A stretch of 64,000 bases of DNA from Buxus sempervirens (Eukaryota > Streptophyta > Magnoliopsida > Buxales > Buxaceae). The DNA lies in the NCBI GenBank assembly GCA_947561395.2, contig OX387186.1, positions 44,163,220-44,227,219 on the forward strand. Reading direction: 5' to 3'. This document shows, piece by piece, positions 24,260 to 37,272 of this stretch (position 1 is its first letter; every line of letters begins with the position of its first letter). A model generated the notes under the pieces. That model saw nothing but the letters and a program-made list of their open reading frames with translations. It ran no database searches and was not told where the DNA came from. A program made the position numbers and the translations under genes.

Positions 24260-25481
24260 TAACCCATTCAATATATAGATAACTATTAATTAAGATGCAT
24301 AGTAATATTATTGCTAATTTTTCTATTACCCCATAAGTGAAATATAATAATAAATTATTTACCTTGTCATTACTAAACATTTAGTTTACTCCACTATCTC
24401 AATTAAGTATTGCATAAAAGGCAAACAAAAATCAAATAAAATTAAATAAGAGTTAAACTAATTCATTAAAAGAAAACTAAAATTAAACAAAAATTAAATT
24501 GAGAGATAGTGAAGATAACTTTTATGGAATTTTATTTACTTATTGACGATAAATTTACCTATTTCATTAATGAGATGCATATAATAGAGGAATATAAATT
24601 TGCATATATGGAATGGTGGCAGCAAAGGTTGTAAGAATAACAATTATCTTAAGCAATATATTTATAAGTTTGAATCATGTAAATAATTTGTTAAGATCAT
24701 TCATAATTTGTTAGTATCATTCAAAATATAAAATGTGTGACAACTATACATAAGAATCTCGCAGTGCTTTAAGATGAGAAAAAAATTTTAACTATTTATA
24801 ATAAAATTGCATTGTGAAACTATGTATCTTTTGATGAAGTCGCATATTTTCAAGTTAATTTTTAAGAATATAATGTTTAAAGTTTGTATTATTAAAAATG
24901 TTTAAAGTTTATATTATTAAATTATTAAAATTGTTATTTTAAAATTATAAGAACATATTTGAGATAATAAAGAAAGAATTGGAATCCAATCAAATATAAA
25001 TAAATTAATCTTATAAAAATTCTAAAATAAAACTGACTTCAGTAAATTATATTAAATAAAATAATAATTTATATTATTATTAATATCAAAGCTCCGTTTT
25101 TCATACATTATATTGTATGGCCTTAAGTCTCATGTTAAATATATTGATTATTTTTGTTATTAATATGTTATATTAAGAAATTCTAATACTATATTTTCAA
25201 AATTACTTTTATTATTATTTTAGTTATAATAATATATATTATTAAAAATATTTATTAATTGTTCTGATAATTATTAGCAAAATAATTAATCTATTAATTA
25301 TATTAATATGATTATATTAATATTTTAATGTGACATTTTATTATATATTAATTATTTCAATAACTAATATACTTAATTAATTAAAATAAGTATTTTGATA
25401 TTATTAGTTGAATTATTATTATTTTAAGATCTCATGTACTTTGAGATAATGTTGATGGCCATTTGCATCCAACGATTCACC
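23901..25481. other. AT-rich non-coding region
   Basis: Extremely AT-rich with no coding character. Includes a (TA)n run at about 24220-24257. No recognisable element apart from the surrounding Helitron-derived structure. Confidence 0.6.
24220..24257. repeat. TA microsatellite
   Basis: About 38 bases of pure TA dinucleotide repeat. Confidence 0.95.
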
Positions 25482-26017
25482 TAGGGTTGTCAATGGGTTG
25501 GATCATGCCTATTTACCACCCGTTTCTGATTAAATATCTGTCAGATCGAATTCGGATCTGAAAATTGGATCCGTTTATAATTAGATTCGGATTCGGATCA
25601 GGGTCATATCCGCTTGATCCGAGTCTGATTAAATTATATATATATATATATATATGTGTTTATAATTTTTCAGATTTCCAAGGATGCTTAAGTTAGTTTA
25701 ATATTCTTCTTTTCAAATAACGTATATATCATCCTAAATGTGACCCTAAGATATAGATTTTAAGATTATTTGAAGTATTATTAGTATGATTATAGTAAAC
25801 AAAGCCTATTTAATTGAATTGTTTAAATTCAAACATTTAATCGGATAATCGGATTTGAATACGGATTTTATAATTATATTCGGATTCGGATTCGAATTCA
25901 GTAACAAGTATGAAAGATCTGTCGGATATTTAATTGAATTCAGATATCCTATAACTTAATCGGATTTGAATCTTGATCTTGGTGGTCCGCTCCAAATCTG
26001 ACCTGTTTATAGCCCTA
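25482..26017. mobile_element. hAT-type non-autonomous element
   Basis: Ends are TAGGGTTGTCAATGGGT and, reverse-complemented at the right, TAGGGCTATAAACAGGT, the usual TAGGGxTG ends of plant hAT MITEs. They are flanked by 8-bp near-duplications GATTCACC (25474-25481) and GATTCATC (26018-26025), the hAT TSD length, with one mismatch. The interior repeats the CGGATTCGGATT motif. No transposase. Confidence 0.75.
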
Positions 26018-26963
26018 GATTCATCATCTAAAAAAAGCGAGTAACATGAGTTTGCATCCCGGGGAATAGAAATGCTGACCAAAAAAAATTCAAATCATTC
26101 ATACTTTGGGAGTGGCAACTAAATGACATGTGGAATATGGGATATGAGCCATGCTATATATTAGAAATCTTCCTTGAGTTATTAGGGGTTGAAAACACAT
26201 TATTATAGATCCTTTTTTTTTAATTTAAAGTTAGTAAGATTTTATTAGTAATTCCAATTATCAAAATTCGTTTATTTAGATGAGTATTAGAGAAGACTCT
26301 AGTTAAGTGGGATGTTATTACTAATTGTAATTATAAAAATTCTCTTAGTTAGATAAATATTGAAGAAGTCTAAATGCCTGAAGGTGGCAACTAAATTAGT
26401 CGCAACATTAATAAAGAAAGTATGCACTTTTAGAAAAATTCCAATTATTAAAATTCTTTTAGTTAGATAATTATTGAAGAAGAAGTCTACACGTCTGCTA
26501 ATAAAATGACTACCAATAATAATAATAAAAGGTGCTTTTGAAATCAAATATTCTAGAAAAGGATATTTTGGTATGTAAAAATAAAACACACTTTAGATAG
26601 TTAATAGGAGTATAGATTTAAATTTTATAACATACAAACCTCTTTTAATATTTGAAAAATTAATTGTAATAAAATTATCAAATATAATAATTTCAAATTG
26701 CTGATAAAAAAAAATTATAAAATAAGAAATATAAATCCAATGAAATTAAAGAAAAATAAAATATCTTTTATGAATAACTATAATAATTAGTAAAAAAATT
26801 TGAAATTTTCATTTAATAACCAGAGTTTGTTACTCAAAAATAATAAATTCAAGCTTAACATGCAACAAAAATTCACAATTGCTAGTATAAGTAAAAGCGA
26901 GAAGCAATTTGGGTAGCAAATGTTAGTTGAGAATTTTAAGGATTCTCTTTATAATAGTATAGA

Positions 26964-27306
26964 TAAATGTCCAACAAAAAGTGCTCTTTTGCTGTTTTGT
27001 GGGTTGTGTCGAGTGCCAAAAATTAAAGGACTTTTGAGGACATTAGTAATCCAAGACAAAGGACCAAGGAGGAGATGATGACATTAGCATCATCATGGCA
27101 TTGTAGGTAAGATTGATGAGACTACTAGTTTACTTCTGTTATGCTTTTGATGGAGGGAATGTTTTTGTTTTTTTGTGTGTCTGTTGTGTTTTTTTCCTTT
27201 TGCTCCTTGTTTCTGTTTAGGATTTCTCTTTTAGTTAGTCCATTTTTTTCATGAACGAACAAGAAATTTCTGATTACTTATCAAAAAAATAAATATCATA
27301 TGAATT
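26964..27306. other. Intergenic, possible LINE/SINE 3' end
   Basis: 27115-27292 is T/G-rich and ends TTACTTATCAAAAAAATAAA, like the 3' end of a truncated plant retroposon on the plus strand. No gene seen. Confidence 0.3.
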
Positions 27307-30009
27307 TGTAAGGACCTAAAATTTCTTTTTTTGAATTTTGACCAAGGTCAACATTTGACCGGTCAAAGTCTTTCATCTTTGCTTTTGCTTGATGCTAAAC
27401 ACATAACTCCCTACCTACACACACACCCAATCAAACCATTTAAAACCCTAACCTATGACAACACATCACATCCTCTTTCACTTTTCTTTTCTCTTAGCCG
27501 CCACATCCACTCTCTCTCACGTTTAGCCCTCTATTCCTCTCCATTTCACTCACTCTCTCTTCCTCATATGCTTACCTCCATTTCACTCACATCTCTCTTC
27601 CTCTCATGTTTTATTTTGTTCTTGGGATTAAAAGAATGATGGAAATGACAAAAAGAGAGGATGCATTTAATCCAAAGGTTTCATACAAGTAAGTGGGGTT
27701 AATCCAACTTATATGATTATGTGCATATTTCCTTTAAATCTGGTTTGTTTTGTTTTCCATGGGTATAATGACGGAGAACCACACAATTTTTATGGAATGA
27801 AAATCATGATAATTTTTGGTGAAACTAGTGTTCATATTCATTACCTTTTTATCATTTAAAAACACCATGGGGAAATGTTTTGTTGTTATGTGAATATGTA
27901 TGTATTGATGACTTCTAAATTTTTTAGATATTCGAATTTTAGGGATATGCAGATTTATGTTTTAAAAATTGGTAGTGGTTATATGCGAATTGTTTTATTG
28001 GTTTGAATGGGGTTGACGTATGCCTCTTTTCACTTTGTTGGTTATATGCAGATTTGTATTGGTTTGATTGGACTTGATCACTTTTGCACAATTTTTATAT
28101 TGATTTCAAATTTGTGTGGGTACGTTGTGCAATTTCCATGCATGAGGGTTGAAGGTTTAGGTATGTTAAAGAAATGTACAATGGTAAGGTACTCTCAACA
28201 AAAGAAAAGTAGGATGGCATCATCCTTCTTTATGCATTGGTGGTACAAGTATAATAAATAAGATGGATTTTTGGTACGGGTGCTATAAGAGAATAAAAGA
28301 GAGAGTGGAGAATAAAAGAGAGAGTGGTGAATAGGCTTAGCATACTTTATAAGTCTACAACCCCTATAAAGACTAGGCAATGAATTCTTTGACTTGCTTT
28401 TGTATAAAAAGGAATTTAAATAAAGAAAGAGAGAATTGGGTTGTCAATTTTTATTTATTGTTTAGGTGAGATTGAAGAGAGAGAACGTAGAGAGGGAAAA
28501 TGAGAAAGAGAATTAAATGAGTAAATGGGTTGGCTATTTTGTTTTAGGTAAGGTGGAAGAGAGATAAAGAGATGGGGTTGGCTATTTTGTCTTTTAGTTA
28601 AGGTGGAAGAGGGAGAAAGAGATAGGGTTGTTTCTTGTACCATAACATAAGCATACACCCTATTGTTGTTTATATATTTGAAATTATATGAATTGGTGGA
28701 ATGTTTAATAATTGTTGAAATTAAATCAAAGCATGGCATGTTGAGTTGGTAGTTGTTAATGAGACATGATTATATGGATATTAGTACTACTAGTATCTTG
28801 ATACTAGCCTAGTACCCAACACCAAGTATTGTTGGGAGATATAATTTTTGTACTGTTGGCACAAGTTGCTAGTTCAGTACCCAGCATTTTGAGATGTCTG
28901 GAATGATGATTAAATTGTACTGCTAGCCACGCTAGTTCAGTACCCGGTGTGTGATTAGCCACTGGGATGATTGTGATGCGATTGTACTGCTAGTGGCAAG
29001 GGTTCACTAGTCCAGTACCCAATATGAAGACTGGTAGACACATATATGATGGTACTTCTAGTTGTGAGGCCACACACTAGTTAAGTAGTCTATCAGGGAC
29101 GTTCTATTGGGAGTGTGTTTACTGCTAGTCTATACTAGTTCAGTACCCAGTGAGGGACGCCCACTGGAAGAGGATATTGAGACGATTGTACTGTTAGCAG
29201 ACATAATGCTAATTCAGTACCCAGCGTGACCTATATGTCTACTGGGATGTGAGGATGATACTTGGTGGTTAATATTTCTTTACATTCGGTTACTTTTATT
29301 TTGTTATTTATATTTCTGTAAGGTATATGTCCATAAAAATTACAGGTAAGTATTTCTAACACTTAGATTAAGATTTATTTATTGTTTCTTTTTATCATGA
29401 TTAATTTGTTGTTCTCATGTTAGAATTCATGATCCCTTATGTTTAATATTGTTAATATTAAAATATATATGTAAATATGTTATGAACCCAACTTAGGAAA
29501 ACCCTACATATTTAATGATAATATATTAAATATCAATTTGGTGTACATATATTATTTAAATAAGGAATATTATGCATATTCTCATACGGGGTGTATTAAC
29601 CTCACTTACTGGGTTTCGTTGAGACTCACCCCTTATATTTTCACAGGAAACCTGCAATCTTGAGATAATGAAATATGGTGACGGGATGGTGATTAGAATG
29701 ATGAACATGTTGTCTGAAATGTTATTGCTTTGGCAAAGATCTTTGATGTTGATGTATTTTATGAGCCATTGGGGTTCAAGAATTGTAATTGGATGTATGT
29801 GGATAAGCCATGGTTCGGGCTGGTTCAATTTTGATTTTAATTGTTATATTGGTTTAAATTCCGCTTTAACTCTGATTGAAGAAGTATTAAGTGAAATGTT
29901 CAAGTATTTATTGGGAAATAAATGCATTTTCGGATTCGCTTACGAGCAAGGTTACGCTCGGTACTACTCATGCATAGTAAGTCGTGAGGTGAGGATTTAG
30001 GGCGTGACA
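27307..30009 (+). mobile_element. Solo LTR, 2703 bp, TSD GAATT
   Basis: Begins TGTAAGGACC and ends GGGCGTGACA, with identical 5-bp duplications GAATT at 27302-27306 and 30010-30014. No internal domains or partner LTR. The stretch near 29600 (CTTACTGGGTTTCGTTGAGA, then CACCCC and CACAGG) resembles the R/U5-side block of plant Ty3/gypsy LTRs and is comparable to the same block in the 16842-18500 LTR. It holds a hairpin minisatellite. Confidence 0.9.
28787..29270 (+). repeat. ~68-bp hairpin minisatellite inside the LTR
   Basis: About seven diverged units of 65-70 bp, each with GTACTGCTAG followed 8-20 bases later by CTAGTTCAGTACCC. The two blocks are inverted complements, so each unit can fold into a stem-loop. 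The sequence between stems varies more than the stems. Confidence 0.75.
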
Positions 30010-30214
30010 GAATTAATGTTGAATTTGAAAAAATTTAAATTGACCTAACCCAACACAAATTGAACCAAATTATAATTTGGTTTAGGTTGGCTTGAATTTA
30101 GGGTTCTCAATTAAGTTTGGTTTGGTTTTTTTGTTGACCCTCAATAACCTTGACTTGGTTTTACATTGACATCAACCCAAACTAAACCGAGTTCCACCTA
30201 TACATTCATATTAA

Positions 30215-30576
30215 GGCTTTGTTTGGAACATGGATTTTTGGGGGAAAAAATGGAAAATGCTAACTAAAGTATTTTCTCTTTTTTTGGTTGGAATTTTAGA
30301 TAGGGATTAGGGGAGAAAATTTTTCAAAAAATTTCCTCTTTAAGGATCAAAACCATTCTCTTCGAAAAAGTTGAGATTTTAAAAGAAAATAAGAGAGTGG
30401 TGATATAACTTTCTTAAATACTCTTTATGATTCCTATGGATGGTGGGAATTGAAACCTAAAGAATTCATACGTGATTTCTAATTCTCATTAGAATTGGCT
30501 AGCCAAACATCGGAATTGACATTCTTATGTCTCAATTCCAATTCCCACCTTCCAATTCCTGTGATCCAAATGTACC
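30215..30576. mobile_element. PIF/Harbinger-like MITE
   Basis: The left end GGCTTTGTTTGGAACATGG and the reverse complement of the right end (GGTACATTTGGATCACAGG) form imperfect inverted repeats of about 20 bp. Flanking bases are TAA and TTA, close to the TWA target duplication of the superfamily. No ORF. Confidence 0.5.
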
Positions 30577-31587
30577 TTAAAGGAAATTCTGCTATGACAT
30601 TTAACATGTCTCATCTTGGGGAAAAAGAGAAAGAAGAACTGTGAAGAAGTAATTATATGACAGGGAATGTGTCTAAATTGAGATTATTTTGGATATTTTA
30701 GACCAAATTTCATTGATATTAAAGTTCTAGTTAATGGCAGGAGTGATACTTGCATATTTCTCCTAATGTCAGGGTATGTAGTGCACCTTTCCAAATCTCG
30801 AGGGCATCAGTATGAATTTATTTATTTTAATTATTATCATCCCAAAAATATTGTGACAAACTCAACTATGAAAAAAGTTCTTAGAATCATTCTTATTTTT
30901 GGAAAAGCAATCAAGAATTATGTAAGAGATAATATAGAATCAATGTTGAATGCCAAAATACTTTATGGGTGAAACTACTATGAAAGATTAGCGGAAAATG
31001 TATATCATAACTACCTTGAAACAATGATGTAACCAAATACTTGGGCATGGTTGAAGATCGCGGTTTTTTTTTGCTTATACATACCATTATATTATAAGAA
31101 GAGAACTCCACAGATTATTGATTAACATGTGCTGCCCAAATAATTTCTCTTATTTTTTTTTATGTTGGCTTGTATATCCCAATTAATTCGTTACCAAAAT
31201 ATATAGCTTACAACTATCTACAAAACCAAGTACTACAACTCATGTACATCCACGTGCGGTATGCACATTCCACCCCAACCGTAGCATTATAAAATGAAGA
31301 CTTCAAATTAATGAAATCAATAGAGGTTCTAGCGTAGAATTGCACGTAGAAAGAGTAAAAAAGTTCTGTAACTACCTAGGTTTTGGGTGAACCCTACATT
31401 AATGACACCAAAAAATTTAGGGTATAGGCTTCTTCAAAAAGTCATGCACAGGTTTAGGCACGATTCCTTGCGTTAAATAGAGTATAGATTATATAAGTGC
31501 TTGGTTTAGTCATCACAATGACTCTTAGAAGTTAAAGAGTTGATCTATTGTTGAACCAATCTAAGATGTGGATATGTTGTTATCTTA
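30577..31587. other. Intergenic, no gene seen
   Basis: AT-rich spacer with chance ORFs (30766-30972, 30911-31111) lacking known motifs. Confidence 0.5.
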
Positions 31588-32132
31588 GGCTGTGTTTGGC
31601 ATTGCTTTTTGTTTATTACTTCAAAAGCAATTAGATTGTTTGTACTTCTGTGAAGATCTTTTCGTTAAGCAAAGTTGTTTCGTTCACATTTGCTTTGCTA
31701 CATAAACGCAAAAAAACACATTTGGTAATGTCAAAAGTATAAAAATTGCTTTTTGGTTAATATTAACATGTTTTAACCCAAATTACACATGCTTAGATAA
31801 GTTTTCCAATTTAATGCGTAATACAAAACTATTTAGTGGTGATGGTGGGTGGTTTTATAGTGGTGGTTGGTAATGGTAGTGAGTGGCAGTGGTGGTGTGA
31901 GTAGGTTGTTAGTATTAGATTACAAACAATAAGTTAAAAAAGCAACCAAAAAAAAAAATGAGAAGCAAAAAAATTTTGCTTCTCAAGAAAAGCAATTACA
32001 TGTAATTGCTTTTGCTTCATCATGGGAAGCAAAAGCATGCACTAACCAAACATGCTTATTGCTTCAAAAAGCTAGATTTTGCTTAAATAAGCAAAAAAAA
32101 AACAAAAACAAAAAGCAATGACAAATGTAGCC
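31588..32132. mobile_element. PIF/Harbinger (Tourist-like) MITE, TSD TTA
   Basis: Ends GGCTGTGTTTGGCATTGC and, reverse-complemented, GGCTACATTTGTCATTGC are inverted repeats flanked by TTA on both sides (31585-31587, 32133-32135). The interior is rich in AAGCAA/TTGCTT and can fold back. No coding capacity. Confidence 0.8.
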
Positions 32133-32211
32133 TTAATTAGCCAACAAAACCACTATCAATTAACAACTCATTTTTGGCTTGGGACTTAGAATACACTTAC
32201 AACTACCTAAG

Positions 32212-34676
32212 TGTTAGCACCTGATTTTTGCACCCCAAAAAATGCAAAAAATGAAATTTTAATTAAAAAGTCAAACCCTGAGGGGACCAAATTTTGACTT
32301 TTTGATCCAAAGAAATTTGGCCATCAAACTTCCTTTCATTGAAAAGAGCATTTCGACACGGTTCTAATGCAACTGAGTTTGCCAGAATCGGGGTCCGGAT
32401 GAGGAAGTTATGAGCTGGTCAAACTTTTGGGGAAGCGAAAGTTGACTTTTTGCTCGACCCCAATTCAGCTGCCAAACTTATTCCCAGTGGATAGTGTGTT
32501 CCGAGCTGATTCCAACGGCACCAAATTTGCTGAAATCGGACACCAGATGAAGAAGTTATTAGCAGTTGAAGTTTCAAGAAAAACTGCCCATGTGGCAAAA
32601 AGGCAGCAAAAATGGAATAAACTAATAAAATAAATAAGATAAATGTGTTTAATAATATTTTAATAAAAGGAATCTCGCTTTTCAATAAAATAATCAAAGA
32701 AATCGGACGAAATCTTGCAAAAAAACCAAATTGAATAAAGGTTTGAAATCCAAACATTTTAAAAACGTGCTGGACCGTATTTCAAAAGCTTCTGGAAGAA
32801 GACACGCGTCGCTGTACGGCGGGACACGCATCCCGTAAGGCAGATTTTGCGAGATTTGAAAATGTGCGTTTTTTGCCCGTATTTGAATTACGGGCAAGGC
32901 ACGCCCGTACTTGAAGTACGGGCAAGGCATGCCCGTACTTAAAATACGGGCACGAAAATTTTGCCTATAAATAGAGAGGCCACCCCCCTCATTTGGAGAA
33001 GCCTTCTCCTTGGCCGATTCCCCCTTCCTCCTCTGATATTCTCACGGCAAACCTTTGCCCAATTGTCAACACCCTTAAACCCAAACCTTTTTTGTTCCCA
33101 AAATACCCCTGTTTCACCAAAATCATGTCCAAACCTTCTCTAATCCTTCTTTGAACATAACCACCCATCAAAACCTTTTCAAAACCCAATTCAAGAATTC
33201 AAGGGGACGCGGAAGCGCTGCCGGAATCTTTGGAGAATCCAAACATCACCAAATAAGTAACAGTGTGGTAACTCCTTTAGCGGTTCCTTTACTTTTCATA
33301 TATACATATATATGTGAATTGTTTCATTTAAACATTGTTTCTCATTTTCACTACCTTGCTACTAACCCTTTTGTTCTATTTTTGCTGGAATTTCCTTATA
33401 CGAATGAGAGTCTCTTCATGAAAAAGAAAGATAATGGACAAGTGGAACAAGTCAAAGAAAAGGGATATGGAAACTAACAGCTTTTATTGAATTCCATTTA
33501 CCAATGCAAGAGGAATGTACCCTCTTAAATTTATCCTATGTAATCCTTATCCCTCCTTCCCTTTTCATTGAAAATGACTAAAAGATGAACCAGCAAAATG
33601 AAGAAGAAGGGACTTTGTTTCCTTACAAGGTATTGAAGACAAAAAAGGAGGATTTGAAGGCAAATGGAACAAATGCAGTATAATGAAAGTGCTGAGAACC
33701 CCCACAGGTGTCGTCGGAACATCCAAGGAGCCCACCGGAACTGATTCCGATCGAAATTGGCACAAAGATGCAAGTTCGGACAAAAACCGTATACTCAGAG
33801 CGGTCCAGGCGTGCCCGTAGTTAATCTACGGTCTGGCCTAAACCGTATTAAAATTACGGTTCTGACCAGACCGTGAATTAAATACGGTCACTTGATAAAG
33901 TAACTTAAGATCAACCTTTTTTGGACCTGGTTGGACCCAATCCGACCCATTGTTGTAAGACTTGACCCAATCGGGCTTCTTGGACTTTTCCAAGCCCATT
34001 TTGAGACTGTGGGCCTAAGTGGGCCCACCAAGGCTTCGTGGGCCCTCCAATGGGGCCCACATCCCGACTGGCCAAACCAAAGCCCGTCTTGATAAACGGA
34101 CTAAAGGCCACATGATTAAATTGCCATTGGGCCAAATCCAAGCCCATTGGAGACATCAATCCACTAACATTGTAAATATAAATAAATCTTTAAACCAAAT
34201 AGCCATAATCCAATAAGGGTTACCCAATAACCCAGACTGGACCATGGGCTTGACTTAAGCCCAACTTGGATTCCTCTGGGCCTTCCAACAGGGCCCGTAG
34301 CCGACTCACTTCACCAAATAATAAAAGATAAAATCAAATAAAAAGGGGAACCCACACCATCAATGGTCCCCACTTAGACTAAATAAGTGTGCATGTTGGC
34401 TTAGGAATTGGGTGAAAACTAAGTTGACTCAAACCAAGGAGACCCACGGGACCTGTCAATCGACGGGGCGGACTAGGGTGTCTTCGGGCTTCCCTAGACG
34501 TAACCGAGAACTTGCTCAGAACTCTAATAAGCCGCAGACCAGAATAATTAGGCCCGAATAGGTGCCCCTTTTGTGTCTGCCTGCACCTCTCAGGCAGTGG
34601 CGACTCCAAATCAGTCCCGAGGCGAGCATCACTTCGCATGCACCTCGTCGTGCGGCCCGAAATGGGGGTGCGCATA
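32212..34676 (+). mobile_element. Probable solo LTR, 2465 bp, TSD CTAAG
   Basis: Begins TGTTAGCACC and ends GGTGCGCATA, imperfectly inverted ends, flanked by CTAAG at 32207-32211 and 34677-34681. The right terminus is TA instead of the usual CA. It has a TATA-like box (TATAAATAG at about 32966) followed by a C-rich leader. Near the right end is TGGCGACTCC (about 34608), which looks like a primer-binding-site block, so the true LTR may end there with a little internal sequence kept. Orientation from the TATA box. Confidence 0.65.
32810..32960. repeat. Palindromic CCCGTA/TACGGG cluster
   Basis: Several stem-forming repeats of GCCCGTACTT and its complement AAGTACGGGC. A related cluster (CCGTA...TACGG) sits at 33790-33890 in the same LTR. 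Confidence 0.7.
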
Positions 34677-34779
34677 CTAAGGAAGTCTATTCTTGCATTT
34701 GAAAGGTTGGCAATTCTTCTTGAATTGGGAAGGGTAGGTTTGGTTTGAGCATTTAGAACCAATACGGTAGGCAGGGGCG

Positions 34780-35540
34780 GAGCCAAAAAATTAGCTTAGG
34801 AGGGGTGAACAATAAACAAAGCTGTAAAAATTTGGAAGAGGGGTGAATTTTCTTTTAGCATGTTTGGTTCCAAGTGAGGTATCATTACAAAAGAGTGAAA
34901 TGATTTTTAGTGATACTTTTTAAAAATAATTCAGATTCAGTGAGCTAATTTTGGGTAATTGGACTTTAATGATATTTTTTTCAAGATATTTGAAAACGAG
35001 TGTCATTTTACTATTTACCAATTACTAGTTCCCATATTAGATTTATAGGTCTAATAATATGACTTACTACAAGTCTGTAAATTGGATTTATAAATCTCTT
35101 AGCTGGATTTACAAGTCTACTAAGGAGGTTTATAATCCTTTAAACTATATTTACAAGTATACAAAATAGGTTTAAAAGTCCCTGAACTGAATTTTTACAA
35201 GTCTACAAAATGGATTTACAAGTCTCATAATTGCAAGTCCGTGAAGTGATTGTTACACACATTTCAGTTGATTTACAAATCTATTAATGAAGTTTAAAAA
35301 TCCCTAAATTGGATTTATAAGTCTACCAATATAATTTATAAGTCCCTAGTAGATACACACTAAGGGCACTGTAAACCATGAATAGTAAAATGACACTTGC
35401 TTTCGAATATCATGAAGAATATCCCGAATTTCCCATCATCTAAAAGTTGATGACTGAAGCTGAATTATTCTCAAAAAATATCACCAAAAAGTAATTTTCT
35501 CATGATAAACATTGGAAACAAAATTTCGGGGAAGGGGGGC
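34780..35540. mobile_element. Foldback element with internal short repeats
   Basis: Left arm (about 34870-35030) and right arm (about 35370-35530) are imperfect inverted repeats of ~150 bp sharing AGTGTCATTTTACTATT and an AATAATTCAG block. The centre (35040-35345) is a degenerate tandem of ~30-bp units with GGATTTACAAGTCT. No ORF. The AATAATTCAG motif also recurs in the nearby Helitrons. Confidence 0.6.
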
Positions 35541-37272
35541 CAATCTATTCTCTTAAATGGAACGGCTTCGGGCTGACGTGGCCGCAGCCGCGCGAGCCTT
35601 TTTCCCCTTTTAGTATATCAACTGATAAAAAAAACATATTTTAAAGCCTTGCCCTGCCGCGCTGACAAAAGCAAGGCCACTTTTTAAGCAAAAAAAATCA
35701 TTTTAAAGCAAAGGGTCCTTTTCGATTGCAAACTTCTTCGATTTTAGTGAGTTTTTTTAAAAATAATTCAATTATGATCATTTAATCCTTTGAAATTTAA
35801 AACCAGTGTCCCTAATATCAAATGTCTCGCATTAATTATGCACACCAACTCAAATAGCCGTAGACACGTGGACCAATTTGGACCAATTTTTTGAAAGGCA
35901 GGTTGCAAAAACATATTTTATTTTATAACTTCGGCCGATTGTAATTGTAAAGCAGGTAGCAGTTGCACAGACACCGAAGGTGTCAGGACCTGAAATAAGA
36001 ATATGTTCAACTTTAGAGATCTGAAATAAGAATATTTTATAATTTCAGCCGTTCACTATCCTCTCCCTCTCGGTCTCTGCGCTCTCCGTTCTCCGTCTCT
36101 CCCTCACCCCTGGTTCTATCCTCACCCTTCTACAGTTTGTTAGGTGGGGTTTCTCAGAGAAAGTCTGTCCCTCACCCGCTTCTCTCTCTCTCTCTCTCCT
36201 CTACCTGCTCTCCCCTTCTCTTCCCGATTTTCTAAGGCTTCTGGAACCCTCGGTGATGCCCTGCCTAAGGCTATTGGAGCCCTCGGTGATGTCCTCCCCT
36301 CTCCCACGTCCCAATTTTAATGGAGAAAAATTTTTCCTTTAAGAAAATACCTGTGGAATAGGATGAGATTCTGTCCTCCAGAGACTTCTCGATTGTTCCG
36401 AAACAATCCATCCAATTGACGATATCGGAAAAGCTCGGGTGCTAGGTGTTGAGGGCGCGTTCTCCATTGCTGCTGCTTCTCTCCCGTCGTTCCATGGCTC
36501 CTCTTCTTCAAGCAATCATGCTCTCCAACGAGGTAACCACTATTTCCCTTTATTATATGAAGGTTTGACAACAGTGTCCGACCAATAACGTAGGACAGCT
36601 TCCCACTCTCTTAACCTTAGGCTCTCATCTCCTCTCTCCTCACTTCTTCGGATCTCTAGAAAACCCTGTCGTCTGTTATTGTGAGGGTAGGAAGGGAAAA
36701 CCCCCAAAATTACTCCAAGTCTTTGTGTTTTTTGAGTTTCTTTGATTTTCATGTTTGATTGGTTCACTTGATGCGCTTATTGATATTTTTCAGTGATCAT
36801 GAACTCTTTGGGAACGATTATTTTAGGTTAATCTCTGCAGATTTTGGCGATGTTCCAGTTGGATTGCAAGTGATTGGCTGGAGTGGGTTTCGGCGTAGGG
36901 ATCTGCTTATTCTTCTGCAGAAATCTTTGATTGGAACGACGAAGAAGAGGTCTATTGTTCTTTCATTTTTTTTTTTTTTTACTATAATGTAATTTTTTGA
37001 AATTCGTTACTGTTCGATGCTTAGATATCTGGTTTTTGATATAATCTTTCGCCCTACGCTGGTTTTGGGTTTTTCTCTTTGGTTCATTGCTGCCACAATT
37101 ATGGTGTTACAATTGTTTGTAATAGGTTTATACGAGATGGGTCATGCTTTAAGTCTTTTGAATTGAAGTCGATGAATTTTGATACATCTAAGGAAATTTA
37201 TTTTTTTAGATGTTTACTTTAGGTTGATTCTATAGAGGTATATTAGCCTCTTACAATCTGATTTGAGATGAA

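Larger units (their letters stand above)
22700..26963 (-). mobile_element. Helitron-derived composite region
   Basis: On the minus strand a 3' terminus ends at 22700 with CTAG|T and has a hairpin (ACTATGCGAATAGT) 12 bases before it. Candidate minus-strand 5' termini, each preceded by A, lie at 23900 (TCTATACTACTATT), 26616 (TCTATACTCCTATT) and 26963 (TCTATACTATTATA). The 23900 and 26616 ends resemble each other beyond the terminus, so several copies of one family are nested here. Which 5' end belongs to the 22700 3' end is unresolved. The interior is very AT-rich, with no Rep/helicase ORF. Confidence 0.5.
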
